Counted from the first letter of the stretch, positions 1 through 9,470 are shown. The stretch: DNA of 64,000 bases from Marinomonas rhizomae (GCF_024397855.1 NZ_CP073343.1:1860001-1924000); one strand, 5' to 3'. Notes: generated from the sequence alone by a model not told the origin. Numbers and translations are program-made.

Positions 1-497
1 AAACCAATGTCAGCGTGTGGCGCGATTTAAAAGCCCATTATGCCCATTTGATTCCTTGGGGAAGCCGCTCTTTAACGGTAGAATTACGCGGCGAAAATGA
101 CATATCCAATGAGTTTGCCGAGCAAGACGCACAAGCTTTGTTCGATTACTTGGTATTGCGAGAGGTAGTCGCTGGAAAAGCGCCCGCGATCAACGACAGT
201 GAAGTGGAATACTATCCGTTGGATGCCATGGATCTAGTCAAAGCGCCGTGTGCTGGCATTGTTTGTTATCACAAAGCCATTGGCGAAGAAGTGGAAGCTG
301 GCGAGGTGATTGGCGAAGTGGTAAACCTAATGGACGATGACGTGGAAACCTCCAGTTATCCTCTTGTTGCGCGAACCAATGGTGTCTTTTTTGCCCGAGT
401 GCAACGACGTTTAGTCGTATGTGGCGAATCTATTGCCAAGATCGCTGGCAGAGAGCATCTTGCGTTTCGTGAAATTGGCCATCTATTTGAAGACTAG
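1..497 (+). CDS. Succinylglutamate desuccinylase/aspartoacylase family protein, 3' part only
   Basis: The reading frame is open from the first bases of the window and ends at 497, so only the C-terminal ~165 residues are seen. The fragment has the look of the AstE/AspA zinc-hydrolase family: a segment like SLTVELRGEN (end of the catalytic domain), then a C-terminal beta-rich domain with VKAPCAGIV and GEEVEAGEVIGEVV. The family removes acyl groups from amino acids such as N-succinylglutamate or N-acetylaspartate. The zinc-binding residues lie upstream of the window, so the substrate cannot be judged. The helicase gene starts 30 bases downstream on the same strand, so the two may share a transcript. 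Confidence 0.7.
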   Translation, partial: TNVSVWRDLKAHYAHLIPWGSRSLTVELRGENDISNEFAEQDAQALFDYLVLREVVAGKAPAINDSEVEYYPLDAMDLVKAPCAGIVCYHKAIGEEVEAGEVIGEVVNLMDDDVETSSYPLVARTNGVFFARVQRRLVVCGESIAKIAGREHLAFREIGHLFED

Positions 498-527
498 CGC
501 TTTGAAGATTTACAAGGCAAAACTATT

Positions 528-2834
528 TTGATTCAAGCTCAACCTAATACTGACGTGACGTCCTCGTTAACCGATGAGCAGCAAAGCGTTGTTCATCACG
601 ATCTTTCGTTGCCAGCAAAAGTAATCGCCGTAGCGGGCGCAGGCAAAACCACCACCTTAATTTCTCGTATAGAGCATTTATTAGGTCAGGGCGTGGACCC
701 GTCTCATATCGGCGTGTTTATGTTTAACAAAAGCGCCCAGGAAGAATTCTCCGAGCGTTTAAGTAAGCGACTCATGACGGCCGGACATTTGCGTTCCCCC
801 AGTGTGATGACTTTTCATGCCTTTGGTATGAAGTTCTGTCGACGTTTGGAGCAGCAAGGTTGGTTGGCTCCTGCGAAGCTGGTTACCGACGATTTTAGCT
901 TGGTGAAGATGTTGCGCGAGGCCTTGCAGCGCCTGGTTCGAAGTGGTGAGAAAATTGCGATTTTGGCCGAGAAAGATTGGCTGGAAGACGTGTTGTTATT
1001 TGTCGATCAAGTCAAAGCCTCTGATCAAGCTGCGCAGATTGTTTTTGAAGCCTTGGGTTGGTCGAAAGAGCGTAAGTTTTTTCCTGCCCTTTATGACGAA
1101 TTGGAGAAGCTACGCAAACGCAATAACATTCGTTTCTTTGCCGATTTACTTAGCGACCCTTACGATTTAATCAGTCAATTAGACGAAGCTGAACGTGTGA
1201 GAGTGCGTGGCTTGGTGCCAGATTTCCGCTACTTGTTAATTGACGAGTTTCAAGACATCAACCCTTGCCAATACGAGCTACTAAAATTGCTTTATCCTGC
1301 GCCTTGTCAATGGATGATTGTTGGCGATGTGCAGCAATGTATTTATGAATGGCGCGGCGCCAGTCCAGACATTATGGCGACGCAATTTGACCAAGATTTT
1401 GCCAATGTAGCAGCTTATCCATTGAGTACCAGTTTCCGCTTTGGCCATGCCGTCGGGTTAATGGCGTCGAGCGTGATCAGTGAAAACGATCCTGATGCCT
1501 TGGTGATTGGCGCTGGCGAACGTACGCGAGTGTCTTTTGCTCGCGCTCCGAAGACAGGTAAAGCTCTGTTGGGCGAGCTAAAATCTTGGGTTGATGAAGG
1601 TCGTGCATTAAGCGACACCGCGGTGTTGGTGCGCTTGTACAGCGACATGGTTCCAGTGCAATTAGCCTTGATGCACAAAGGCGTGCCGTATCAATTGCAT
1701 GGTGATTCGCCATTGTTGGAAAATCGCCAAATTCGCATGCTAATGGCGTATCTCGCGGTGATTGCTGGTGGTTTGGAAACGTCGAACACCTTCTTTCATC
1801 CTGACGATATTGAATACTTGCTGACGGTGCCGAGCCTTGGTGGTTCTATGGCGCAGCGCAAAACCTTGATCCAACAAGCAAAACAGTCACCGCATTTGTT
1901 GCCACAGATTATCGAGTCTGTGGCCGACGCTACGGAGGGCTGGCGCGCGAAAAAACTCTACGAGCGTGCTGATTGGTTGCGCAGCCTTGACATTTATCGC
2001 ACCGATCCAGGGCAAGGCTTGGCGCATACTTTGGAAAAGTTGGGTATTTATCGCTACTTCGAAAGTACCAGTAGTAAAGATATTCAGACCCAGGAAAAGA
2101 TAGCCACTTGCGATGCGTTTATGGCGTATGTGCGTGGAGTGGGCGGTGATGCAAAATCGATTTTAGAACAACTTGCGACTTTGAATGAAAAACAAACCGA
2201 CGATAGTCACGGCGTGCATCTGATGACGATCCATAAATCGAAAGGTTTGGAGTTCGACCAAGTATTGTTGTCTGGCTTACAAGAAGGGCGCTTCCCGTAT
2301 TATGACGAGGATTTGAGCGTCATTGATAAGCAAGCGGCCAGTGATTTGGCGTCTGAACGTCGTTTGTTTTATGTGGCGATCACCCGTGCCAAACAGAAGC
2401 TAGTATTGCTTGAATCCCCAAGTGCCGACGATCATAAACGCATGAAGCAGGGCGATATCCCTCGCGCCGCATTGAAGAGTTTGTCCTTGTCACGTTTTGT
2501 GTTTGAAGCGCAGCCTTATGCGGTGAGTCGTATTTGCGAAGCTTGGTATGTTGAAAATGTTGGCACGCCAATTGATACGGAAAAAGGTTCGATTTTTCAG
2601 CGTTACTTGAACGCGGTTGATCCTTCTCCGTCGCTGACCTTTCGTCATCGAGTGGAAGGGAAAAGTCTGCTGCAACCTGGCGATAAAGTTCGTCATGACC
2701 AGTTCGGACAGGGTGTTGTTGTACGACAAGAACGCGACGACAAACAAATGATTTTTGTGGATTTTGGCGAAGTGGGTCTAAAGCGTTTTAATCCCAAGCA
2801 TACACAACTTATTAAAGTATCTTCCAGAGCTTAA
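528..2834 (+). CDS. UvrD/Rep-family (SF1A) ATP-dependent DNA helicase
   Basis: A 768-residue superfamily 1A helicase. Visible motifs are Walker A AVAGAGKTT (residues 34-42), Walker B LLIDEFQD, motif III-like GDVQQCIYEWRGA, motif V LMTIHKSKGLEFD and motif VI RRLFYVAITRAK. The last ~70 residues hold a small beta domain (PGDKVRHDQFGQGVV) like the C-terminal Tudor-like region of UvrD/PcrA. Such enzymes unwind DNA 3' to 5' in repair and recombination. The start is a TTG at 528 with only a weak Shine-Dalgarno. It is not clearly UvrD or Rep itself and is probably a paralogue. The next gene begins 10 bases after its stop, which suggests an operon. Confidence 0.85.
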   Translation: MIQAQPNTDVTSSLTDEQQSVVHHDLSLPAKVIAVAGAGKTTTLISRIEHLLGQGVDPSHIGVFMFNKSAQEEFSERLSKRLMTAGHLRSPSVMTFHAFGMKFCRRLEQQGWLAPAKLVTDDFSLVKMLREALQRLVRSGEKIAILAEKDWLEDVLLFVDQVKASDQAAQIVFEALGWSKERKFFPALYDELEKLRKRNNIRFFADLLSDPYDLISQLDEAERVRVRGLVPDFRYLLIDEFQDINPCQYELLKLLYPAPCQWMIVGDVQQCIYEWRGASPDIMATQFDQDFANVAAYPLSTSFRFGHAVGLMASSVISENDPDALVIGAGERTRVSFARAPKTGKALLGELKSWVDEGRALSDTAVLVRLYSDMVPVQLALMHKGVPYQLHGDSPLLENRQIRMLMAYLAVIAGGLETSNTFFHPDDIEYLLTVPSLGGSMAQRKTLIQQAKQSPHLLPQIIESVADATEGWRAKKLYERADWLRSLDIYRTDPGQGLAHTLEKLGIYRYFESTSSKDIQTQEKIATCDAFMAYVRGVGGDAKSILEQLATLNEKQTDDSHGVHLMTIHKSKGLEFDQVLLSGLQEGRFPYYDEDLSVIDKQAASDLASERRLFYVAITRAKQKLVLLESPSADDHKRMKQGDIPRAALKSLSLSRFVFEAQPYAVSRICEAWYVENVGTPIDTEKGSIFQRYLNAVDPSPSLTFRHRVEGKSLLQPGDKVRHDQFGQGVVVRQERDDKQMIFVDFGEVGLKRFNPKHTQLIKVSSRA

Positions 2835-2844
2835 GGAATACGTA

Positions 2845-3801
2845 ATGTCTATACCCTTAATTGATCTGTCGAAGCTGATTCATGAAAGCGAATCGGTTCG
2901 TCAGAGCGAAATTAAAGCCTTAGATAAGGCATGTCGTGAAATTGGTTTCTTTTACCTAACCAACACAGGCATCCCAAAAGAATTGATGGCCGCGCTGATG
3001 CGCGAAGCCAAGCGTTTTTTCAACCAGCCACAAGACGTAAAAAACGCCATCGATATAAAAAACAGCATTAACCATCGTGGTTACGGCAATATTGGCGAAG
3101 AGCAGCTCGACGAAGTGAACCAAGGAGATTGGAAAGAAACCTTTGATATGGCGTTGGACTTTCCTAAAGATCATCCTTTGGCGATTAAATATCCAACGGC
3201 TTATGGCCCTAATCAAAATCCAAGCAATCCTACTACGCTGGAAGTGCTGCAAGAATACTATATAGAGGCTTTCCAGGTGGCGCAGAAGCTGCTGACTGCC
3301 ATGGCGCAAGCCTTGTCTTTGGAAGACGACTTCTTTGTTCGTGGTTTTAAAGATCACGTGACGGTTTTGCGTATGATTCATTATCCACCGCGTCCAGCGA
3401 ACGATCATGACAATGGCGCGGGTGCGCATACAGATTACGGCTGTGTCACCTTGTTGTTGCAAGATCAGATTGGTGGCTTGCAGGTGAAAAACCGTCAAGG
3501 TGAATGGGTGGATGCTACGCCAATAGACAATGCTTTGGTAGTGAATATCGGCGATTTGATGCAGCGTTGGACTAACGACGAATACGTTTCCACCGCGCAC
3601 CGAGTGCGTGCGTCTTTGCCAGATGTGCATCGTTACTCGTTTCCGTTCTTTGTGGAACCAGACTACGAAACGAACGTCGAGTGTGTGCCAAGCTGTGCGA
3701 CCGCTGACAAACCTGCGAAATACGATGGGATCTTGAGTGGCGACTGGATTCAGTCACGCTTTGATGCGACTTACGCCTATCGAGAGAAAGAAAAAGCGTA
3801 A
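2845..3801 (+). CDS. Isopenicillin N synthase-like 2-oxoglutarate/Fe(II) dioxygenase
   Basis: A 318-residue non-haem iron oxygenase. It starts with the DIOX_N domain (IPLIDLSKL, GFFYLTNTGIP) and ends with the jelly-roll core. The iron ligands are visible as H195 and D197 in GAHTDYGCVTLL and H252 in STAHRVRAS, followed by the RYSFPFF segment that normally contacts 2-oxoglutarate. Bacterial members hydroxylate or desaturate small molecules; the substrate cannot be read from sequence. A good Shine-Dalgarno (AAGGAATA) precedes the ATG. The gene directly follows the helicase and ends at a strong hairpin terminator. Confidence 0.85.
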   Translation: MSIPLIDLSKLIHESESVRQSEIKALDKACREIGFFYLTNTGIPKELMAALMREAKRFFNQPQDVKNAIDIKNSINHRGYGNIGEEQLDEVNQGDWKETFDMALDFPKDHPLAIKYPTAYGPNQNPSNPTTLEVLQEYYIEAFQVAQKLLTAMAQALSLEDDFFVRGFKDHVTVLRMIHYPPRPANDHDNGAGAHTDYGCVTLLLQDQIGGLQVKNRQGEWVDATPIDNALVVNIGDLMQRWTNDEYVSTAHRVRASLPDVHRYSFPFFVEPDYETNVECVPSCATADKPAKYDGILSGDWIQSRFDATYAYREKEKA

Positions 3802-3840
3802 GACGAGTTTCATATGTTCCAATATATTCGGTTCAAATAA

Positions 3841-3890
3841 AAAGTCCCTTCGCGACACGGCTAACAAAGAGTGTTGCGAAGGGACTTTTT
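3841..3890. terminator. Bidirectional rho-independent terminator
   Basis: A stem made of AAAGTCCCTTCGCGACAC and GTGTTGCGAAGGGACTTT, followed by a T run on the plus strand and preceded by an A run, so it can work both ways. It separates the convergent dioxygenase and SDR genes. Confidence 0.85.
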
Positions 3891-3936
3891 TACAGCCTTG
3901 CGAATACTTTTACACTGAATGCCTAATGAAAAAACA

Positions 3937-4695
3937 TTACTGTGCTAGGTAACCGCCATCGACTGGGTAGTAAGACGCTGTGACAAAAGATGCACCGTCA
4001 CTGGCTAACCAAGCGACAAGGTGAGCAACTTCTTCGGGTGTGCCTAGGCGTTTTAGTGCGTGTTTTTCTGCGAGCATATTTAGTGTGTCGGCATCTAAAT
4101 GTTCATCGACCAAAGGTGTGTGAATAAAGCCGGGGCCGACTGCGTTTACACGAATGTTTTCGTCGGCGTGTTCAACCGCTGCAGATTTCGACATGCCGAC
4201 AACACCGTGTTTGGCGCTGACATACGCTGGAGAATTTGGGAAGGCAACTTGGCCGAGAATAGAGGCCATATTAATGATGCTGCCGGAACCGTTTTTACGC
4301 ATGGCTGCAATGGCTTCGCGCTGACAATAAAAAACGCCATTGAAGTTCACATCGACCACTTTCAACCAATCTTCTGTGGTGTAATCTCCAGATTTACAAG
4401 CAGGGCCACCAATGCCTGCGTTGTTGACGGCGATGTCTAAACTGCCCAATTGCTTGACCGTTTCATCCATGGCTGCCTTTACGGATTCTGGGTTGCTGAC
4501 ATCGACTTTTATGGTGATGCATTTGACATCGTATTTGCTGACAGACTGCTTGGCTTTTTCCAGTGCGTCATCGTGTAAGTCCCAAATGGCAACGTCTGCA
4601 CCAGAATAGGCGAGTAATTCAACACAGGCCAACCCAATCCCTGATGCACCGCCTGTTACCATGGCCTTTTTGTTGTCTAATTGGTAGTTGATCAT
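3937..4695 (-). CDS. SDR-family NAD(P)-dependent oxidoreductase
   Basis: A classical short-chain dehydrogenase/reductase of 252 residues. It shows the nucleotide-binding VTGGASGIG, the NNAGIGG motif and the catalytic YVSAK. The C-terminal FVTASYYPVDGGYLAQ is typical. The ATG at 4695 is preferred over the upstream ATG at 4719 because AAGGGAG lies 6 bases before it and because family N-termini start close to the Rossmann strand. The enzyme should oxidise or reduce a small alcohol or ketone; the substrate is unknown. The aspartate in IWDLHDD after the second strand suggests NAD(H) preference. It stands alone, convergent with the dioxygenase. Confidence 0.88.
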   Translation of the reverse strand: MINYQLDNKKAMVTGGASGIGLACVELLAYSGADVAIWDLHDDALEKAKQSVSKYDVKCITIKVDVSNPESVKAAMDETVKQLGSLDIAVNNAGIGGPACKSGDYTTEDWLKVVDVNFNGVFYCQREAIAAMRKNGSGSIINMASILGQVAFPNSPAYVSAKHGVVGMSKSAAVEHADENIRVNAVGPGFIHTPLVDEHLDADTLNMLAEKHALKRLGTPEEVAHLVAWLASDGASFVTASYYPVDGGYLAQ

Positions 4696-4846
4696 GTTAG
4701 CTCCCTTTAGTTGAATCAATGCAATTGAATAACTTACCTTTGTAGGTTAACAGTCAAGCGATTAAGTTACATGATGTAGGTCAAGTGTAGGTCAAGGATG
4801 GGAAGAAAGTGCGCTAATGATATAAAAGATAAAATACTTATCAAAT

Positions 4847-4879
4847 ATTAAAAATGACCGCTAGGCGGTCATTTTTAAT
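4847..4879 (-). terminator. Terminator hairpin enclosing the stop codon of the amidotransferase gene
   Basis: A 15-bp perfect stem (ATTAAAAATGACCGC / GCGGTCATTTTTAAT) with a 3-base loop. The gene's TAG stop (4861-4863) lies at the top of the stem and loop, and the T-rich arm completes an intrinsic terminator. Confidence 0.75.
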
Positions 4880-5646
4880 AAACCAGACAAAGGTTGAATG
4901 TGATAATTTTGATCTTTGATTTTGGCAATATGACCAGCTGGGACCTGAGCCCAACTGGCGCTCGAGTGATCGAGTGGTTCTGAGCCAATGACGATGTGCT
5001 TTTCAAATTGTTTGTAGTACAGGCTGGGTGCTTGTTCATCACTGGAAAATCGAATCGCGGTGATTTCTTCTCCGTCTGAAAAAACGGCGGTAAAGCGCAA
5101 CGGGTCTTGTATATTCTTTGCTTTCATCATGTCGATAATTTGCGACAAGGTTATTTCAATCGCACGCTCTGGATTCGTCTCTAAGCCGTTGGCGATCATT
5201 AATAAGAAGATCACTTCTGAATCGGTTGCACCGTGGCGATGCGGATAAAGGTGCTCTGGAATTAAACGATCCAGCTGCCAGCGCAACGATTCGTAGCCGC
5301 CAATTTGTCCGTTGTGCATGAATAACCAGTTTTTGTAACTAAACGGATGGCAGTTAGAGCGGTTGGTTTCCGTGCCTGTGGAAGAGCGGACATGAGCGAA
5401 GAATAGTCCGCTTTTTATGTGTCTCGCTAAGCTTTTTAAATTGCTGTCACTCCAAGCTGGTAGTACTTCATGGTAAAGGCCTGGTTCCTCGCGTTCATCA
5501 TACCAACCAAGACCAAACCCATCCGCATTTACTGTGACTTCCGACTTTCTGGCGCTTAAACTTTGATGAATTAAAGAATGTTCTTGTTTAAAAAGTAATG
5601 ACTCAAGGTAAACGGCATCACCTTGATACGCCATCCAACGACACAT
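4861..5646 (-). CDS. Class II glutamine amidotransferase (YafJ/EgtC-like)
   Basis: A 261-residue N-terminal-nucleophile amidotransferase of the stand-alone class II type. It begins MCRWMAYQG, so Cys2 becomes the N-terminal nucleophile after removal of Met1. FFAHVRSSTGTETNRSNCHPF and FMHNGQIGG match the glutamine-binding and oxyanion-hole motifs, and GATDSEVIFLLM is typical. Such proteins hydrolyse glutamine or gamma-glutamyl amides. Its role here is unknown, and no egtB or egtD neighbour is seen. AGGAGA sits 5 bases before the ATG. The coding end is part of the terminator stem. Confidence 0.85.
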   Translation of the reverse strand: MCRWMAYQGDAVYLESLLFKQEHSLIHQSLSARKSEVTVNADGFGLGWYDEREEPGLYHEVLPAWSDSNLKSLARHIKSGLFFAHVRSSTGTETNRSNCHPFSYKNWLFMHNGQIGGYESLRWQLDRLIPEHLYPHRHGATDSEVIFLLMIANGLETNPERAIEITLSQIIDMMKAKNIQDPLRFTAVFSDGEEITAIRFSSDEQAPSLYYKQFEKHIVIGSEPLDHSSASWAQVPAGHIAKIKDQNYHIQPLSGLLKMTA

Positions 5647-5666
5647 GGTCTTCTCCTAGGAATGAA

Positions 5667-5732
5667 GGGGAAGTGAGTAACTTCCCCTGAGGTATTAATC
5701 TAAAAAAGTATACCCCTGTAGCGCTATACTTT
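5667..5732 (-). terminator. Terminator of the chemoreceptor gene, plus a second hairpin
   Basis: Read on the minus strand, AAGTATA...TATACTT at 5706-5732 is followed by a T run and overlaps the chemoreceptor stop codon. A second perfect 8-bp hairpin (GGGGAAGT / ACTTCCCC, 5667-5687) lies just before the amidotransferase Shine-Dalgarno. The first looks like an intrinsic terminator; the second may be part of it or a 5'-leader hairpin. Confidence 0.55.
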
Positions 5733-7391
5733 GAAATAGCTGATTTTTGTCGACAACTGCGTGGCCAATGAAGCTAATTGCTCTGCAGAGTTGCTAATTG
5801 AGTGAATCGATTTCGTCGTACGTGAGGCAATCTCGGTAATGTTTTCAACATTGCGACTGACTTCAGCGGTTACTGACGCTTGCTCTTCGGCTGTCGCTGA
5901 GATTCTGTCGTTCATATCGCGAATCTTGGACACGGATTGGTTGATGTGACGCAGTGAGTCTTCTTCGTGTTTCACTTGGTTTACCGCATCCGTAGAACGT
6001 TGATGGCTGGATGTCATGGCTTTCACTGCCGAGCTGGTGCCGCTTTGTAATAGGGCGATCATTTTCTCGATTTCTTGTGTGGCGTTTTGCGTGTTCTGTG
6101 CCAGGTGACGCACTTCGTCGGCTACCACGGCAAAGCCTCGGCCTTGCTCACCTGCTCGCGCTGCTTCAATTGCCGCGTTTAGTGCAAGTAGGTTAGTTTG
6201 TTCGGCAATGCCTAGGATAGTATTCAGAATGGTGCTGATTTCTTGAGTATTAGACTGTAGTTCATTAATAGTATCGGCAGAACTGGCAATTTCGCTCGCT
6301 AGCTCCTGAATGCTGGCAATGGTTTTTGTCACAATCGCTGTGCCTTCATTGGCCGCTGTTTCAGCATTGTGGGCGGCTTGGCTTGCGTCTGTAGTTGACT
6401 CAGAAACATGAACTGCCGTGGATTGTATTTCTTGTATTGCCTGAGAAATGAGGTTGGTTTCTTCTTGTTGACGATCCACCATTTCTGAGGACTCATCGGT
6501 AATTCGATTTAGGTCATTGGCCGCATTGGTCAGCATGGAACTGGATTCCGCCACATCGTGCAAAATACTACTAAGCTGAATGACCAATTTGTCCATGGAA
6601 GTTTCTAGCATGCCGATTTCGTCTTTGCGTGTGCTGGCGATTTTAGATTGCGTTAAATTGCCAGAGGCAATGTCTTCTGCCCGTCGAACGGCTTTAATCA
6701 GCGGTCTACAAATACCATTCACAATGATGATGCTCACAATTAAACCTATCGCAATAAGTACCGCTGCCAATATACCGCTAGCGTAAATAGTTTGGTCTAG
6801 CTTGTGGTTTTGCTTATCGGCAATAGTACTGCTGTATTCGTTGATGGCCGTTATGATTTGTTCCATGTGCTTATTTACCTCTATGAGACTTGCATCAGCG
6901 ACGCGGCGTGATTTGTTTGCCTTCATAGTGTTTAGCTTTACCCACCAGCTGTAAGTTTCTGTGCTGGCTTCTAGAAAAACGGCTTGCTCTTCTTCAAGTA
7001 CATGTATTTCTTTTAATAGATCGTTCAGGCCATCGTTTGCTGGCATGGTAGCTAGGATGTTTTTGACGTTTTCGATACTGGTGACTAACTCGCCAGTGTA
7101 GGTTTTGAATTTATCTGCTGATTCTTCTATTAACTCTGTTCCGTAGCCACCAATTGTTTTTGCAATAGAGACTTGGAAGTAACCCCGCTCAAATTCGACG
7201 GATTGTTGTAGTAACAGCTGGCGGCTTTTTTCTAAATTTTTGACCAGCAAAAGGCTTTTAGAGGAAAGGCTTTGTAGTTCGGAAGAGACTGATTTACTGG
7301 TTAAAGCGGAGCTGATACTAATTCCTACAATAACCAGTGAGAACAATACAATAAGCGACAATATTTTTGTGCGCACGGACAGTTTTATCAT
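5724..7391 (-). CDS. Methyl-accepting chemotaxis protein
   Basis: A 555-residue transmembrane chemoreceptor. A first membrane helix ([17 protein letters not shown]) is followed by a ~160-residue periplasmic helical sensor, a second helix ([17 protein letters not shown]), a HAMP domain and the cytoplasmic signalling domain. The highly conserved hairpin tip is present ([30 protein letters not shown]). The sensor has no recognisable Cache motif and resembles a four-helix-bundle type. The C terminus (ISYFKV) lacks the NWETF-type tether for CheR/CheB. The ATG at 7391 is chosen over a TTG at 7427 because it gives the normal short cytoplasmic N terminus. No che genes are adjacent. Confidence 0.9.
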   Translation of the reverse strand: MIKLSVRTKILSLIVLFSLVIVGISISSALTSKSVSSELQSLSSKSLLLVKNLEKSRQLLLQQSVEFERGYFQVSIAKTIGGYGTELIEESADKFKTYTGELVTSIENVKNILATMPANDGLNDLLKEIHVLEEEQAVFLEASTETYSWWVKLNTMKANKSRRVADASLIEVNKHMEQIITAINEYSSTIADKQNHKLDQTIYASGILAAVLIAIGLIVSIIIVNGICRPLIKAVRRAEDIASGNLTQSKIASTRKDEIGMLETSMDKLVIQLSSILHDVAESSSMLTNAANDLNRITDESSEMVDRQQEETNLISQAIQEIQSTAVHVSESTTDASQAAHNAETAANEGTAIVTKTIASIQELASEIASSADTINELQSNTQEISTILNTILGIAEQTNLLALNAAIEAARAGEQGRGFAVVADEVRHLAQNTQNATQEIEKMIALLQSGTSSAVKAMTSSHQRSTDAVNQVKHEEDSLRHINQSVSKIRDMNDRISATAEEQASVTAEVSRNVENITEIASRTTKSIHSISNSAEQLASLATQLSTKISYFKV

Positions 7392-7712
7392 AGCGAATCC
7401 AATATTAAGAGTGGAAGAGAATGGCAATTAATGAGCAATAGTCATGCCATTACATTACTTTACAGAAATAACGCCTGCTTATAGCTCTCTATGTATTGGT
7501 ACGTATTTTTCTGCTTTTGGTACTAATTTAAGAAAGTAGGGCGTAGTGATACTGATTGGGTCATTTCTGTGTCATGTATTGGCTCATTTTTCTTGTCTTA
7601 AATGTGCAAGAAAAGCGGCCAGCTCTTAAGATAGCGTGAAATGGGAGCAAAGGTACAGAAGTAATTTGAATTTACGCACCGATATAGTGCGCAAATTGCG
7701 AGAAAGAGTGAT

Positions 7713-8117
7713 CTATTGTGGTGCGGATTTTATAACCACTTCATTTCCTTCGACGGTGAAGAAAAAGCAGTCACGACGGTTAGTATGGCAAGCTGGGCCT
7801 TTTTGATCTACTTGGATAAGTATTGCATCGCCATCGCAATCAAACGACATAGACACTAATGTTTGGCGGTGCCCCGAGCTTTCGCCTTTACGCCAATAAG
7901 TTTGGCGTGAGCGAGACCAGTAACACACTTGGCCTGTTTCTAAGGTTTCACGAATGGATTTCTCGTTCATGTACGCCAACATCAAGACTTCACCAGTATC
8001 ATGTTGTTGTGCAATAGCGGCGATCAAGCCATGTTCGTCTGTTTTTAGGTTAGCTAATACCGTGTCTAAAGAGAGTGTTTCACCTTTGGCGAGGTTCTCG
8101 TATTCTTTTAAGCTCAT
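7713..8117 (-). CDS. hisI: Phosphoribosyl-AMP cyclohydrolase HisI
   Basis: A 134-residue stand-alone HisI, which opens the purine ring of phosphoribosyl-AMP in step three of histidine synthesis. Diagnostic segments are CYWSRSRQTYWRKGESSG, DCDGDAILIQVDQ and the metal-binding GPACHTNRRDCFF. It lacks a HisE fusion. Its ATG overlaps the stop of the upstream PTPS-like gene (ATGA), so the two are translationally coupled. Its location away from a his operon, paired with a pterin-type gene, is notable because both families handle purine-nucleotide ring opening. Confidence 0.93.
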   Translation of the reverse strand: MSLKEYENLAKGETLSLDTVLANLKTDEHGLIAAIAQQHDTGEVLMLAYMNEKSIRETLETGQVCYWSRSRQTYWRKGESSGHRQTLVSMSFDCDGDAILIQVDQKGPACHTNRRDCFFFTVEGNEVVIKSAPQ

Positions 8118-8995
8118 ATTCTTGCCTTAAGTTTTTCTGAAATTGCGCCCTTACCAATGCCCTCAAAACCGTGGGCTTCTATATGCACACCTGGATTCTC
8201 TTCTGCTAATACATCGGCAATGTGTGCAGAAAGGGATTCAACCGTCGTATCACAATCCAGTATGTAAACTTGATTGCTGTCGATTTTTAGCTCAAACAAA
8301 CCTTGCTGGCTGGTGTAGCTGAAAAAATGATAGTTCACGCCATTTTCTGTGACTTCATTCTGCAAGTCTTCTTGAGTGCCTAAATAAATGTCTTCCCAAC
8401 GCTTTGCCCAATCGTGTTCCATTGCCGCATTTCGTGTGCCATCGGCGTAAATCTCAACCGTAGAACGATGTCCATGAGCAATACGTTGACAATTACCTGC
8501 ATGCTTCTTTAAACCATGGCTGTATTGATATTGCGCGCCTGTGATGTGCTCTGGAGTAAAGTGCACGCTAACCGCTTCTAATTCCGCAGGCAGCAGATTG
8601 AGAATTTGCGACTCAACCCATTTAGCCACCGCTTCTGGCGTGATTTCTGTCATTGGCAATACACAAATTGCCTGAGTCGGTGCATCACACTGAAATACAC
8701 GCTTGTCGCTAGAGATTTCTTTGCTGTGGTCAAAATGAAATGACACGCGGTCATTTGCTAATGGTGTGACTGCTGATCCACTGTGCTCAGCAGGAATTGC
8801 CAGCATGTGATCAATGTGGTCATCGAGCCATTTCTTGATTTGTTTTTTAACGATGCTGAAATCACAAATCATGCTTTCATCGTTTAACTTGCCGGTCAGA
8901 ACAATGTCTGTCTGCCAGCTTTCACCCAACAAACCACGTGTGGCATCAAAGTAGGAAAAATCTACATGGGTTAGGTTTTTAACAAATAGCTTCAA
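8114..8995 (-). CDS. Two-domain 6-pyruvoyl-tetrahydropterin synthase/QueD-family protein
   Basis: A 293-residue protein with two PTPS-like halves. The first half keeps an MICDFSIVKKQIKKW...DHMLA segment but has no HGH zinc motif. The second half keeps CQRIAHGHRS (Cys plus two zinc-type histidines) and FEGIGKGA near the end. Single-domain QueD proteins are about 120 residues. I chose the TTG at 8995 because AGGAG lies 7 bases upstream and family homology begins at LKLFVKNLTHVDFSYFD. The longer upstream frame would be implausible leader sequence. It probably acts in pterin or deazapurine metabolism, but the exact product is unknown. It is the first gene of an operon with hisI. Confidence 0.75.
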   Translation of the reverse strand: MKLFVKNLTHVDFSYFDATRGLLGESWQTDIVLTGKLNDESMICDFSIVKKQIKKWLDDHIDHMLAIPAEHSGSAVTPLANDRVSFHFDHSKEISSDKRVFQCDAPTQAICVLPMTEITPEAVAKWVESQILNLLPAELEAVSVHFTPEHITGAQYQYSHGLKKHAGNCQRIAHGHRSTVEIYADGTRNAAMEHDWAKRWEDIYLGTQEDLQNEVTENGVNYHFFSYTSQQGLFELKIDSNQVYILDCDTTVESLSAHIADVLAEENPGVHIEAHGFEGIGKGAISEKLKARI

Positions 8996-9150
8996 CTCGC
9001 TACTCCTATGATTCTTAATGGCGCGTATCTTACCGTAAATAGAAGCCGCGTTATAGCGCGATACTAAGAAGCAAAAGAGTAGAGGATGAGTTGAAAAGGG
9101 CAGTGATAAGCGGCAATTGATAAGTATTTGAAAATACATAAGAAAGGCGG

Positions 9151-9178
9151 TTGATATTTCGATTTGGCTGCGTATAAT
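9151..9178 (+). promoter_or_regulatory. Sigma-70 promoter of ffs
   Basis: TTGATA (9151-9156), a 16-base spacer and a perfect TATAAT (9173-9178) lie about 30 bases before the SRP RNA. Transcription would start near 9185, leaving a short 5' leader for processing. Confidence 0.75.
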
Positions 9179-9208
9179 TGCGCCCCAAGGTCAACAAGCC
9201 TCCTTTAT

Positions 9209-9321
9209 GGTGTCTCTGCTGGTCCCCTCGCAACGATAAACCGTTAATCTGGTCAGGTCCGGAAGGAAGCAGCCACAGCGGTGGACTTGTGTGCCGAGGT
9301 GCGGCTGGTAGAGATGCCACC
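9209..9321 (+). ncRNA. ffs: 4.5S RNA, the RNA of the signal recognition particle
   Basis: This is the bacterial small SRP RNA, which binds Ffh and targets membrane proteins to FtsY and the translocon. The invariant domain IV is present (GGTCAGGTCCGGAAGGAAGC with the tetraloop and symmetric loop), followed by the matching strand GTGTGCCGAGG. The ends GGTGTCTCTGCTGG and CTGGTAGAGATGCCACC close the long hairpin. The length of about 113 nt matches the enterobacterial form. The ends are inferred from pairing. Confidence 0.95.
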
Positions 9322-9365
9322 TTAATCTCCCCAAAGTTCTAAACTCTCCTTTTTTACACCAATAC

Positions 9366-9470
9366 TTATTTCAATCTTTTTGTTTTTCTATAAACATTTT
9401 CACGATGTACATTCACGTCTTGAAATGCTGTCACACCGACTCGAACTTGCCCCTCGCTGCTGAACATAAA
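9366..9470 (-). pseudogene. Relic of a csrA-like gene (C-terminal half)
   Basis: The minus-strand frame reads QVRVGVTAFQDVNVHREN followed by VYRK. It aligns closely with the end of CsrA ([19 protein letters not shown] in the prophage copy at 22643-22948), including the VHRE RNA-binding segment. No CsrA start (MLILTRR) is found upstream in any frame, so only the last strands and helix survive. A 60-residue open frame continues upstream but does not resemble CsrA. It is most simply a remnant of an earlier element related to the prophage to the right. Confidence 0.6.

Noticed and set aside
2956..3630. 224-aa minus-strand open frame
   Set aside because: It is antisense to the dioxygenase gene, whose iron-binding motifs are clear.
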